Notes under the pieces: generated by a model
Told to the model about the DNA's origin: nothing
Database searches by the model: none
What the model saw: the letters and a program-made list of their open reading frames with translations, nothing else
Program-made: the position numbers and the translations under genes
In this document: piece by piece, positions 49,926 to 62,600 of the stretch
Position numbering within the stretch: position 1 is the stretch's first letter
How the letters are laid out: each line of letters opens with the position of its first letter
Assembly (NCBI GenBank): GCA_947462335.1
Contig: OX381705.1
Coordinates: 33,565,570 to 33,629,569, forward strand
DNA: 64,000 nt
Reading direction: 5' to 3'
Source: Harmothoe impar
Taxonomy: Eukaryota > Annelida > Polychaeta > Phyllodocida > Polynoidae

Positions 49926-51528
49926 ACACTGAACCCGGAACTTGTTTCGGATGTAAGTGTGTACATCAACATAATAGAACAGAGAGGGTCATCCTTTGAC
50001 ACGCCAATAACTGGGAGGGATGATACATTTGTCATATGGCATGAACAACAGGACTAGTAGTGTCATCCTGTGAGAGGACAATACAATACAAATAATACCA
50101 TCAGGGTGGGGGATACCTGCCGGCTATCTGCCCTGTCTGACTAAATAAAATATGTACAAGCGGCAGGGGGTGCCCAATAACGTGGGAACCAGCAGAGTCA
50201 ACATTCTGCCGAATGATGTCTGCTGGACAACTTGCGTCAAGGTTACCTGTTATCGCTCAGATATTGTTGGGAATAGTATACAACAGTGTACAATCAAGGG
50301 AAAATGGTTAGGTAAAATTCAATTATGAAATTGGGGTCATCAGCTAGCTTTCCAGTAATATATTTTTCATTGGCAGGTACTACTTCAATTTTTGGAGAAC
50401 TGGCTCCTTGAATATGAGTGGGCACTCTCCAACCTCAAATGCCAATAAGCTCTATCTCTCTTTGCTTCAGAGATATCTCTATCTAATTAGCATAATCGTG
50501 CTACTTACTAATTATGGGGCCTTCTATCAATTAACTATTTTTTAAATTCAATTTAGAATGAAAATCATATTTCCATAGCAACCAACATGTGCAACAACAC
50601 CAATTTAGGCCCAAAAACGTTCTTCAGATATGGAAGGTTTTCACCAAGATTTTCCAAAGTGGCTTATTGTATTCTCCATTCAAAAGTAGCATAGATCAAT
50701 TTTTGTAATATTCTGAATATTCTAGGCCATATAGAGCTTCCTATAAATTACAGTACTGGTATCAATATAAACTGGGGCTCCACTACAAGCCTTTGAGACG
50801 AAATCGTACCCATCCCCATGAAGCTGACACAAACAGTATTCAAATAGGGACATTTCAGGGACATTGTCATTTAGTAGAAATTAAAGCCAAGAATGTGCAA
50901 CGAACCCAATATATAATCGCTGGGGCGCACCAACACAAGAATTTTGGGGGTTGTGGTTGCCACTGATCGCTTTGTTCTATATTACTGGGACATCCCCTTA
51001 TCCCCCATCCCCAAAGCTGATGGCTACCACTCGATGACTGACTCACATTCTCCTGCTTTCAAGCCCCTGCTCCACCAGACTCCTCTTTAGGGAAATTCCT
51101 GTGGGTCAATTTCCCTCTCACCATCTTTCAGATCCTGCTTGACAGAGCCTTCGCAAAATATAATGCCCTTGTGTACTAATCCCAGCAGCAATCCCTATAG
51201 CAAACTGTCCTTGTGTTGAGGATCTCCAATTCCTTGCTCCATCATCAACACAGGTTCACTGTTATTTCCCTGTAGCTCTACCCACTTCTTCAGGGAATAA
51301 CTGGACTCAGCCAAGGCCCTTATTTCCCCTCGAACATATCATAAATTTAAAAATACCATCTCCCGAAAAACCTCTATTATCCGAGTTTGTTGTCTTCAAG
51401 TAGGGATGCGGCAAATGACCTCCTAGGTTGTCGTCTTTACCTATACAATATCATGTATTTAGTGATTCACGCAACAAAATGAATTGTATATTATTTACAA
51501 ACATGTTTCCTTGATTTGATATTATGCC
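49926..51528. other. Intergenic DNA with one dispersed repeat
   Basis: Segment 50335-50510 (GGAGAACTGGCTCC, GGGCACTCTCCAA, GAGATATCTCTAT) recurs inverted at about 62440-62590. Nothing else supported. Confidence 0.5.
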
Positions 51529-51873
51529 TCAAATCGCACAATGCTTTCTATGCCTCAATAACCTCTGAAATTTGAGGCTCTTGCGATTTGACAGCCTTGC
51601 ATTAACTCCAAATTCCAAGAGTTCTATTGCAAGGGTGCCTACTCCAAATCCCACTGTATAATACATGTATATATATATGGCACTGCATCTCTGCAATCTA
51701 GATATATCTGTTGCAATATAGACATGACAGGGAGTAGACCCAAATCGTAACGGATTCTTACCCAGTAGACATGGAACTTTGATTCAACAGAATTTTGTGC
51801 CCGCCCTGAGTAGCTGTTATACCTCAAAGTTGTAGTTACATCTATTTCGATTTGGATTAAACTGGATCAATAT
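51529..51873 (-). mobile_element. CTCAAATCCCA MITE family, copy 2, interrupted
   Basis: Reverse orientation of the copy at 20566, running CTCAAATCGCACAATGC to CGATTTGGATTAAACTGGAT. It then breaks at the insertion of the 51874 element; a short ...GGATTTGAG end follows at 52367. Confidence 0.7.
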
Positions 51874-52365
51874 AAGGTCAAATCCCACAACGCGAAAAAT
51901 GGGCCAGAAAGTGTTGATTATTGAAATAAAAACAAGGGGCAACTGTTGCCAATATTGTAAATCGCAACACTTGTCCCATGATCTTATGCCTCTCCAAATC
52001 CCACAGTGGTCAATAATGGGCAAGCAAAGTGTTGCGTGCAGGACTGGTTAATGGGTCTGTTTGAGGGGACTTACTTCACAGTATGATTTGTGCTCACAAT
52101 ACCCTCTCAATTAGCCTAAAGATATTTGGAGTGTCCCCCCTATATAAGCCAAATTATTGACATATATTCCAATAAGCAACATTTTCTAGGCCTTCCAGGG
52201 GCAAATATCTAACTCATTTGATCCTTGTGATTTCCCAACTAACAAGACAAAGGCAACCCTTTCTCACCGATTTGGGCCTGTCTTAGCCAAAATAGGGCCC
52301 AAAATCGGCAATAAGACCGATTCACAACAGTTTCTGACCCTCTCTCCGTTGTGGGATTTGACCTT
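51874..52365 (+). mobile_element. AAGGTCAAATCCC MITE family, copy C, nested
   Basis: Full-length 492-bp copy with both ends (AAGGTCAAATCCCACAACGC, TTGTGGGATTTGACCTT), sitting inside the MITE fragment at 51529. Confidence 0.8.
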
Positions 52366-52379
52366 ATCGGATTTGAGCT

Positions 52380-55300
52380 TTTACAGGATTTATTCTTAGT
52401 TCATCGTGGGACCTACACTTTATCTCATTGGGCACACATCAGTTCAATGTTGAATCAATTGTTATTGGCCAATGAGAGACTCATCAGAGTGACATATAAT
52501 CACTCTCTTACAGAAAGTGTATGTTTTCCATAACACCGGATAATTATCTCTGATTAATACTGTATGTAGCAAACAGGCCCTGGGCCTATCTTATACAGTC
52601 TAAATAAAAGAATCTCAAACTCAAACTCAACAACATTCAATCGACATTGACAACCATATGTCAATGTTGATTCAATGTTTTGCGCCCACCTGTTCACCCT
52701 TTACTGTTAAAAGTTTGAATATCAAAACTAATATTGATCTTTCATACAACATTACCGCGAAAGTTAAAGATTAAACAACTAAAAAGGCATGGTTTATCCC
52801 GCAGAGTTGTAAGGATTATTAAACTGTTTAAAGCATTCATACGTGTTTTACTTGTGAGCTCCAGAGTCATTTCACATCAGGCTTTCAATGTGCGCTGTAA
52901 AACATGTGTATGAAACTCTTTATATTATCTGCTCAACAGAGTCCCTATACAAATTCATGTAGCAGGTCTACCAAGTGTCCAATTAGCTTCAGGTGATTGG
53001 GTTGGGTTTTTTCCAACAACGAAGAGAAAAAGGGCATAAGCCGAAAAGGAGTCTTTTGACTCTCTTGCAGAATGCCTAACTACGATCAGAAAAGGACTCG
53101 TGTGGGTCCAGATTTAGCCTTGGGATGACTATAGGTGGGTCTAAATGGAAGGGGATCGGAGTTATCAAACATGCACTACCTTAAATGTCACCGATTGATA
53201 TTGATATATAGATGTGAGCATCCAGATTAGTACTACATAGAATATAGCGCTACCGCCTTTCAGGATGTATCAGAACTAACTGTACGACTCTGTGATGTAC
53301 TCCCCGGGAGGTTGTGTCAACATTTGCCTACCTTTAACTGACATTGAATCCAATTGGCTCTACACTGATAATCTTTATGCTCCGTAGCTTAGTCTGTCAT
53401 GGCTATCCCAGGTTAGTCATAGGGATATTGGTCAGAATGACGAATATTCAAAACTGACTGAGGTAAAACAAAAATATGACTAATGGCTTATTCTTGAAAA
53501 AAGCATAAGACTCATAGAAATGGGGAAAAAAACTATCAGGGCTATTGGTCACTACTGACCCCCCTGATAGTATTAACTAACCGTGGCTGGTCATAAAGGG
53601 AGCCAAAAATGACCTGCTACATATACTAATACAGGTCCTTGAAGCAATTGCAACGTTATTTGAAATGGCCTTTACCCTACCCAACAAGAGCAGTATGTTA
53701 CAGCCTGGGTTCAAGAGATTATCCACTGGTTACAGTTCATATAGGATGTAGATCAGAGTAACTAGCTCCTACCTCTAAGTAGTATGGCAGATGCTGTGTC
53801 CTATCACTAATTTAAATCACAATGCCACTGTTTCCTCTTGTCTTTTTTCTTCCGCCATTTTTGCAGCATCAGTCATCATCTATTGTGACTTTGTCCTTCA
53901 ATAATCTTTGATGAATCCAGTGCTGAATCCAGGATTCTGACAAAGCAAGCACCTTCTTATTTCAGATTATGCTTAACAGAACCGTTTACACTAATTGAAT
54001 TGTTAATGAGAGTTTGCAAATCACAAATGAGAATCAATCAAACGTTTACTTCATTACATTCAAACCAAGACCCTTAAAACGAGTTTTTCAGCACATGCGT
54101 TGTGCCTTATACACATGTACGTTTCATCCCCAGAATAGTGTAGTGTCCGGCTGTAACGAGCAGTCCTTCACTTCTCACATTGTTTTATATATCATGATAG
54201 GAATTTCGAGGAAAAACAATTAGATATTTCCCATATGGACACATTCACACATCGATCCAAACAATAGCCCGCTGCAGTACTAGTTTTTCTTGTGTTTCTT
54301 TGGTGGGTTCAAACAGTCTTTGTTGCAACAGATACATAATTATATTGAAGCATCCTTCGTGCTCAAATACCTCATAAATGACATTGTTTTTAAATGGCAT
54401 AACAGAAATAAGCAGACAACCAAGGGCACTTCAGCTTAACAGTAACTGGTGTGATACTATACTTGACATTTTACACTGCATGCATGCAGTTATAAGTACG
54501 TGTATTATTATTGTCTGATATACATACCTTACCTTGAAGATATTCCACATGCAGGTCTATCACTGTAACAAATAGTATGCTAGCAGTCCAGATATTGTCC
54601 TTATGGTGCATCTCAGGGTTTGAGCCACCAGGAAACCCCATTATATCAGTCATGGTGGCCATTTTGCTTTTCCATCACCAAATCACACATTTCGGCCAAA
54701 TTTCGCTGCCTCATCTATTGGCTGCAATAATAGGTTTTCCAGACAATTCATCAAGAGTCTACCAAGATTCACCATCTATAATTATCATCATCATAATGCA
54801 TTTTTCACGAGTTGCACGATTCCTATGAATACTATGATGTTGTCTATTCCACTACCATTGATACCAGCTAGGCTGCTGCATATAATTATATTATATGATG
54901 TTAACTGCAACACACGTGTGCTCGCATTAGTTTTGGCCCTCAGAGGAAAGCAGTATTAGAGCTTACTGACATTAAAGTTCTTATTACACCAATTGACCTG
55001 TTTTATTCATAGAGAGCACTACATTGCTCAATCACGAGGAATGTCTAATTACATATAACGTACAACAATGATAACCTTTTTATTGTAGGCATACGGTTGT
55101 AAAGACTGTTATTAAGCTCATTCTTGTGGTTTGCCGACGAGTTCATTAATATCTGAGGCAGAGTATCAGCCTTAGAAGCAGGTTAACGACCTTATTAACG
55201 TCAGTAGTTGAGTGCCATTAATGATGTTTGCGACACCAACCAGGATGCACCCCATCATATTTTATATAGCATCACCATGTGCCCTATACCAAAGACGTCA

Positions 55301-56290
55301 TATCAGTTAGATGCTTTCGCTCTTGAAAATTTGCATTGAAAGCCCAATTTAGGGATGAGAGACCAGCTTCTTGGTCATATTCCTGACACTTATAAGAAAC
55401 AATTAAAGATTTCGTCATACGCAGATACGCGGCATGTATTCTGGATAGTCTAGTAATTAACTCTACTCAAATTGTGATTGGAGCATCAACGTTTAAAAAC
55501 AGCGTGTATCTTTGTATGAATCCTGAACAAAACCAACAACACCTCTGCAGAAACAACCGACCCCTATTTCTACTGATTGCTTTAAATGCTTATTGCGTTA
55601 TATTTTAATTAAGTTCAACTGATTATGAAGTTTTAAAACTAGAAGCCAAAGTACAAAAACATTCTATGCAAACAATATTCTGATTGGAAGAAGCCAAATC
55701 ATTTAATGGCGGTACTAGTGATACTTTTTGTTAGTGCAACTTTGATCTGAAAAAAACTGGTTGACAATTCATCCCCGATGATGATATCAGTGCTGCATGT
55801 CAATCATATCAACCCATTATCAACGTTGATTCATGAACGATTCACCTACTTGTAGTTGTAGTTTGCTAGTGTATTTGGCAATAAGAGTCACAATACATGA
55901 GGCGCTTTTCAGATAATGCCGATGAGAATTAAACGAGCAATCTATGTTCTGTAGACGTAGTGTTCGCTTGTATAAGATTCCAGACCATAATTCTCCTCGA
56001 GTACTAACTTTTATATAGCGCCGGCATGAAGACAGTATGATCGTCAAATTGTGTTGGGTTGCTGGATTAATTTTATTCCACATCTCGACCTCTCTATCTA
56101 GAGGGCCTTTGCTGAAGGCACCTTCAGTCTGATCTTGTTTTTCCCTGATCAGTTTATCCTACCCCGCTAATCGACTATTACCCTCATAGATCGCCTACAA
56201 AAGCCTTTTAAAGGGATAGAAATATGATGTCTACCTAATTTGTGAATCACCCCATCTCTGTATGCTTTTTTGTGTTTATTGTGCTTAGAG
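52380..56290. other. Intergenic DNA, no gene supported
   Basis: Only chance ORFs below 90 codons. A TGTCAATGTTGATTCAATG / ATTCAATCGACATTGACA inverted motif lies near 52630-52680. Confidence 0.5.
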
Positions 56291-56447
56291 CCATTTTTCA
56301 TTGGCCGATTTGGAGGTGATCGGCAGGCAATCGGCAGACAATCGGTAGGTAGAGCCACTGTAAGTGCACTCTGTGTAGTGTACTTGTTGTGGCTCTACCT
56401 GCTGATTGACTGCCGATCACCTCCAAATCGGATAATGGAAAATGACC
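56291..56447. mobile_element. Hairpin element
   Basis: CCGATTTGGAGGTGATCGGC...GGTAGAGCCAC pairs with GTGGCTCTACCTGC...GCCGATCACCTCCAAATCGG across a loop at about 56360-56388. The left arm carries one extra GGCAGACAATC unit. Confidence 0.7.
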
Positions 56448-57042
56448 GTAACAGATTCAGTCAAATGAGCCCAGAAATGGTCTATCAAGATATACAAACC
56501 GCACACCCTACTTGTACTGTTATATTTGTCATATGGACTTGATTTGAGAATGCGTGAGCAGGCAGCCAACGGCACCGAATCTACCTACAGTAGGGAAGCC
56601 ATACACCCCCCCCCCCACGTCAATGTAATTTCCAATGCATATATATCCCCCAGTAAAATACAAATTATCACAATGTTTTAGGGGTATTAATTGGGTCATG
56701 TTCCAGATGTTTTACACACAGAAAAGTATGATGTTGTTGTTGTGAAATTTATTGGCCAAGTAATGTACCATATATGCACTTTTTCATTATATAGCCATTA
56801 GGGACCCTGTGTTCAGAACAGGGTAAATAGAATATTGTCAGTATAATTAACTCTACTCTCATACATTATACGATTACAATTATACAAAATGGGCTCAGTA
56901 ACAGTCAGTGTCAGTTTGTATTTTGTTCATATGATCGGTTTGCTATCACTAATCAGTGTTGCTTTTTGAGTGATTCCTTGAAGGCCTTGTGTGGTAGACG
57001 TTGCACGTCGGCACTGAGTTCATCCCATAATGGAATGCCACG
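56448..57042. other. Intergenic DNA, partly possible LINE 3' flank
   Basis: Contains a poly-C run (56606-56618). The part next to 57043 may be the 3' UTR of the LINE fragment. Nothing else seen. Confidence 0.4.
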
Positions 57043-57501
57043 TTAAAGTGGGCTTCTGTCGAATATCCATTTCTTGGAGCTAGGGACTTTGAGCTTCAGC
57101 GAGTCATTCCCCCGTAGGTCTCTGACGGGTAGGATCAAATTGTCTGGGGCAAGTGACATTTTGTGGAGATGACCAAGCAGTTCACAATTTCTCGCCGGCA
57201 GCAGGTTCTCAATGTTGTTTCTCGTGTGTAGATCATCAATGTTCACCCGGCGGGGGTCCCTGATGCGCTTACATATGCGCAGTGCTTCGTTTTGTAGGGT
57301 CTGGTACTTGCGAACTGCCCAGGCAGCCCCGCCGTCAGTCACGAAGCTGCAGTATTCCATTATGGAGCATACCATCGAGGTGTAGACTTGTAGTGTCGTC
57401 AGTTGGTCTGAAGCCTTTCTTAGTTGTCTCAGTCGCACCTGGACCAAGTCGATTCTCTTCTTTAGGTGTGTGGTGAAGCTCAGGTGTCGGTCAATGACCA
57501 A
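57043..57501 (-). pseudogene. LINE reverse-transcriptase C-terminal fragment
   Basis: The 152-codon frame carries the region after the RT catalytic core of non-LTR elements: VIDRHLSFTTHLKKRID, then YTSMVCSIMEYCS, LQNEALRICKRIRDPRR and ARNCELLGHLHKMS. The YADD core and endonuclease are absent. The 5' side is cut off by the foldback MITE that begins near 57511. It cannot move by itself. Confidence 0.75.
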
Positions 57502-57510
57502 GTAAAGTAG

Positions 57511-57662
57511 TCAATTGTGTCCCCCACGTGGTTCGGGTAAGAATTGAGACTCAAGCATCTAATGAGTACAGAGTCAACTCAAGTTGACCCTTCATATTTA
57601 TATAAGCATAGTCATTTGCGGTTTCACTCTATTTTACCCACATGGGATACACATGTGACACC
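57511..57662. mobile_element. Second MITE family (foldback), copy 2, diverged
   Basis: GTGTCCCCCACGTGG and GTTTCACTCTATTTTACC correspond to the arms of the element at 25165, with the same central GTCAACTCAAGTTGAC. It abuts an AAGGTCAAATCCC MITE on its right, repeating the neighbourhood seen at 25165-26174. Confidence 0.6.
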
Positions 57663-57665
57663 TTT

Positions 57666-58152
57666 ATGGTCAAATCCACGTCAGAGAGAACCAGAAAATG
57701 TTGTGATTCGGCCCTGTTGGGGAAATTGGCCCCTATATTGGCTAAGGCAGGCCAATTATCTAGGCCTACATATAACTCTCAGGTATGTCTTGTGTATTGG
57801 CTAATCACAAAGATCAAACTAGTTTGATATTTTCTCCCGATTACACTGTAAAATGGTGCCTATTACAGTCTGGCAGAAGTATGGTTTATACAGGGGGCCA
57901 CTCCAGATATGTATAGGCAAGTTTATAAGAAATAATCAGTAACAATCATACTATGAAGTAACTCCCCTTGTAAATCATAAGAGTGCAGCCCAATAGACAA
58001 CACCTTGCTACACTAAATTGGGCACAGTGGGATTTGGAGAAGCCTAAAATTGTGGGGCAGGTGTTGCCATTTACATTATCGGCAGTTGCCCCTTGTTTTT
58101 ATGTCACTATCAACACTTTTAGCCCTTTTCTCGCGTTGCGGGGTTCGACCTT
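57666..58152 (-). mobile_element. AAGGTCAAATCCC MITE family, copy D, diverged
   Basis: About 487 bp, from ATGGTCAAATCC to TTGCGGGGTTCGACCTT, oriented like copy B. More divergent than copies A-C. Confidence 0.7.
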
Positions 58153-59842
58153 TACTGTTCTTTGAGTACACTTAATGTAGGGTCAATAGTTTGGTTATTA
58201 TGGAAAAAAATTAACGTACAACGAAAGATCTAGCAATGATATGATGATTTTTCAAAATATGTACGGTAGAAGCTAAAGACTTTGAAGGTTTAAGAGTAGG
58301 CTTGAATAAAATCTGACAATTCTATTAAAACCATCTGCGGGAATTGAGTACAGTAAATGCTATAGCAATGGAATTAAATCCACATATCACTGAACATAAA
58401 GACATATCCACTGAATGCCACGGAATTATCTATCACAATGGTAAATTAATTGAGTGTCTGATACTTTTTGAATATAGAGAGTTGACCTTACATCAGTATA
58501 ATATGCTATATGTATAGACCAGCAGTGGTAGAATATGAGGGACTTGAAATGGATGTCAAGAATTTCACTTTAAAGGTTATCTATACGTTTTTAAAATTAG
58601 TTCTGAACGTGAAATGCCTAACCTAGACTACTCCAAGATTGAATTTTTCTGTTCACCTGTAGTCACATAATGGCTGCCATAATACTTTAAATCTCGTTTG
58701 GTACTTGTTTTCTCTTCACAACACGAAAAATACATAATGCCATGATCAACCCAATAATTTCCTATGGCGTATGCAATCAGGACACATGCATCAGAAGAGG
58801 TTAAGCTTGATGTTGATACTAACATTTCATAGGAAATGGCTTACAGTAAGAAGACGGAAACCTAAGCCGTTTTTACTGATAATCTAACAAAGAATTCAAA
58901 AATAGCTGCATATGCATTTTTAAAGACAATGGGGTCGGACAGACCCTACGTACGATAGCACACTCACCCAACGTTTGATGCTGTATTTCATAATTAATGA
59001 TAATGGTAGTTATATCGCTTAAACCACGCTGCCATTTCCGACAGTTGACCAGCACGTGCTAGATAGTAATCGGAGTAAAAGTCACGGCTGTCTGGAAACA
59101 CCAAGCTGACATTCATGGCACTCATCTTTGACCCGTTGGACAAAAGTCCTTCCGAGATCGGTTTAAACGACAAAATTTATAGTACACTGATATGAACTGG
59201 GAGTATCACCTCCCCTTTTCTCCTTCCTTGCTTCCCAAGTTCTTGCCTATGGCTTATCTATTATTAGGGTGACCCTTTGGTGATGCTATCCATTAATGAT
59301 TCCCCTGCTACCCATGGACAACTCAAATAATGAAGTCAATTCTTGTTCATCAGCACAGAGGCAAACAGATATCAGAGTTAGCCTATTTGATTGGCTTGGG
59401 TATGACCACGGCTGGCAAACTCACGGAATGGCGATTTCTAATGCGGAAAATACACCACTCATATTTGAGGCCGGAACTCAAGTTCTGCCAGTGCAGACAT
59501 ATTTCATTGTTAATACATGTTGTCATGCATCATTTTTACTTTATCTCCTATTAATTAGATTGTAATTCTACCTAGATATCTAGGCCCATAATCGATCGGT
59601 CAAAATAGGTTTTGATCATTGATCATTTTGTAAACATCAATTTGAAATTGCAACTGTTAGGTTCAAAATTGTTGACTCAGCTCAGTCACATAATTATGTT
59701 TAATTGGCATTACTATGGAATATTCTTGTAAAATAATACAAAGTAAGAAACTTTGATACATGTTAGATTATTTTTATGTGAGGAAATGCCCTGATTTTGA
59801 TCATAATTGTTGGGACTACATTTGGTAGCGTATGCATATGAC
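58153..59842. other. Intergenic DNA, no feature seen
   Basis: No repeat or coding frame of note. Confidence 0.5.
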
Positions 59843-60049
59843 CTGACAACTCCTGGGGCACGTGCAAGAATACCAAACAATGTTGTCCGTCTTGAGTGAC
59901 AGCGGTATAGTCCCGCATTTGAGTCTACCGCTGTCGTCAGTGTGCACGGCTGGCACAAGCTCACACTTATTTGCTGGAGCTGTTGGAAGCCTGCTGAAGA
60001 TAACAAAGATTAGCAGGGTCCCCAATCCCGTGGACGTTGCACCAATCAC
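59843..60049 (-). CDS. Candidate host exon, secreted Cys-rich peptide
   Basis: GC-richer island in AT-rich DNA. On the minus strand an AG at 60050-60051 precedes a 69-codon open segment that ends in TTGTCAG/GTCATA, a weak donor match; length is an exact multiple of three. The peptide has a hydrophobic leader-like run (GTLLIFVIF), a small-residue cleavage-like site (TAPA) and then cysteines (NKCELV, LKCGTI, YSCTCPRSC). There is no ATG at its start, so it would be an internal exon. Family not recognised, and chance is a real alternative. Confidence 0.22.
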
Positions 60050-60051
60050 CT

Positions 60052-62429
60052 ATATATCCTAATGTCAGTTTCAGGCTCACAACAGCACAACACGTATGTT
60101 TGCCTATAGTCCAATATAAAAGCCTTGCTTAATATATATTCGATCATGGTCTTTATCATGATCAACACCTTAGCTGTTTATTGTGGCTAACAAAATAACC
60201 AAACCTTTTCCACAGATATTCTTGTATATATGTATGTCTATGGATGATCCTTGATATATACATATATGTAGCCAAAACATTCCTCTGTAATGATGAGGCC
60301 TGTGCCTGAAAAATATATCATTTCTAATTTAGATCATAGAATAGGGATTAGGGTGTTTGTTCCACTTATAAGTGATGATAGATTAAATCTCTCCTCGTTC
60401 TTACTATATTTGTTTCAATCATTGTTCTCATCGTTTAGCAGAGCACTGTTCCTATTTCAGTATATCTAAAACAAAGGCTAGAGGTCGATAGACAGCCCAT
60501 CTATATTTCACTGGATGAATATCGCCACCTTCATATTGTCATAAATAAATGAACACTGCACCGATATGACTCATCCTCACTTCACATTCCGAGTTTACAT
60601 CACCATGACTGAACAAAGCATTCAGGAGATCTTGAGCCACTAACAAAAAGTGCTGACTGCCATAAAAAGGATTAAGTAGAGCGAATGTATTTAACTTTGC
60701 TCCCATTAAAAACTGTGATTAAAGCAAACCACCATCTGTGAGCTCCCTGGGGAGTGGCACGGGGCTGCTCACTCGTGCCTTAATTCCTGTGTGGTCGTCC
60801 CTTAATGTTTTAAACATTAACCTCAGTCCTGCCCTTCACTGTTTGGAATGATATGATTATATACCTATAGGGCTGGGGCCTTCAGAAATCAGGGCAATCA
60901 GTTTCTTTTGCCAGTCAGATTAAGCACCTGTCGTCTTAAGCGCCAGTTTAGTAATCAGCATCAGTCAGATAAAGCACCCGCCAGAATTATAAGTACCCGG
61001 CCATTAATGACCACCGTCCAGTGGGCGAAGTGACGTGTAGGACATGTATGAGCTTAATCGGTCCAAAGTTCTCCCGAGGGCACACGGTCCATTGAGTACT
61101 AGCTAGTGGTCCAAATTCCTTTTGGTCCCTAAATATGGAATGCCACTACACATTTTCAGGCACACAGGATGGGGGCGTCTGTGCCTTAAAAATCATTATT
61201 ACATTTTATAAGAATCCCAATCCAAGCGATAACACAACCCCAACCCACAAAGTATAATGGCAAACCCCGTCCATATAATAGGGCGGGTCTATATACAGGA
61301 GTTAATTGCAATAATTGTTTGTCTCCGAGTTGACAAAGTTTCCATAATTATGAGAAACTTCTGAAAATGGACTAGCTTTAAGATTTGCTTTGTATGAGCC
61401 CGGGGATGAGCCCACCCCTTTCACTTAATGCTATTTGTAAACCATTCAGAATTCTTAGCCGATATTTAAGATGATGCTCAGGACACATTGGGCTATCAGA
61501 TGAATTCTGGAGCCTTTAGTCCATTACGAATGGATTAACCCGCCACCAGGGAGAAACTGTAACTCCTGAAGCAGGGGTGGGTGGTGGAGAGTGAGTTGCT
61601 TTGTCCTCCTGCTGGCTGCAAACTGCGCTGTGTGCGTCAGGCCGATGCAGGAGGGCGCACCTCCCCCATCCACACGCGGAGGGAGGGGCTCCCTCTTTAA
61701 ATGTCATCAACTCCACTGCGTTACATTAATGTCTCATATCCCAGAGGGTAGGACCTGAAACCATGTGTACACATGTTTCACCCATGGACCTGATGTGGTG
61801 GCTATTCTAGTTCCATCTGGTTACCTGTCTCCGATCGGTTGTGAATATTGTTTCCATAGTATGACATGTGTATCCTATAAAACCCGGAATCCCTGCATAT
61901 TTTCTATACTAATTCGACAGTACACTCAAACATTCAATGAATGATTATCACCAATCATTTTCGCTTGCTAATGGGCCAGTTACAGACTGTTAGCTGGTTA
62001 GATGTTATATTGATTATCAGACTCAATTACTTTGATTGATTTATATTGAATTGATTCAAAATTAGTTTTGATTAGTGTTATTCATTTATTCAAACTTATT
62101 TCAAATAATTGGCCTGGATTACAACGCATTGGAGGGTGTTCTCGACCTTTACCAAATCAAGTTACTTTTATTGTTTGGCATTAGCTGGTGTAATAGCAGA
62201 CGCTATTTGCAGAAATATAATCATTTAATCTCCCCGTCTGTAAGAAGAACCAAGCAATGTCATTGGTCCCTTGGGATCTCCACCACTGTCCACATCCTAA
62301 ATCATAGTATTGATAGTACGGGTAGATGCATGTGCCAAAGCAACGTTATTTAGAGTATGTGGTAAGCTACATCTGATAGAGCAACTTATAAAACGATGAC
62401 TTTAAGACCAAAGGCTGTGATCAAATATC
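60052..62429. other. Intergenic DNA, no gene supported
   Basis: A GC-richer patch at 61540-61700 has frames open on the minus strand but no recognisable motif. Otherwise featureless. Confidence 0.45.
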
Positions 62430-62600
62430 TAGAAAAATTCGGATATTTGGTAATAGAGATATCTCGAAAACAAAAAAAAGTGAGATTGGAGAGTGCCCAT
62501 ACATATTTAAAGAGCTAGTTCTCAAATACGAGAAGTGGTACCCGCTATAATGCACCACTTGAAAGCTGACGATCGACCTCGATTGTGTAATTGAGTTTTA
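62430..62600 (-). repeat. Dispersed repeat, second copy
   Basis: Reverse-complement counterpart of 50335-50510, sharing GAGATATCTC, TTGGAGAGTGCCCA and GAGCTAGTTCTC. Confidence 0.55.
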
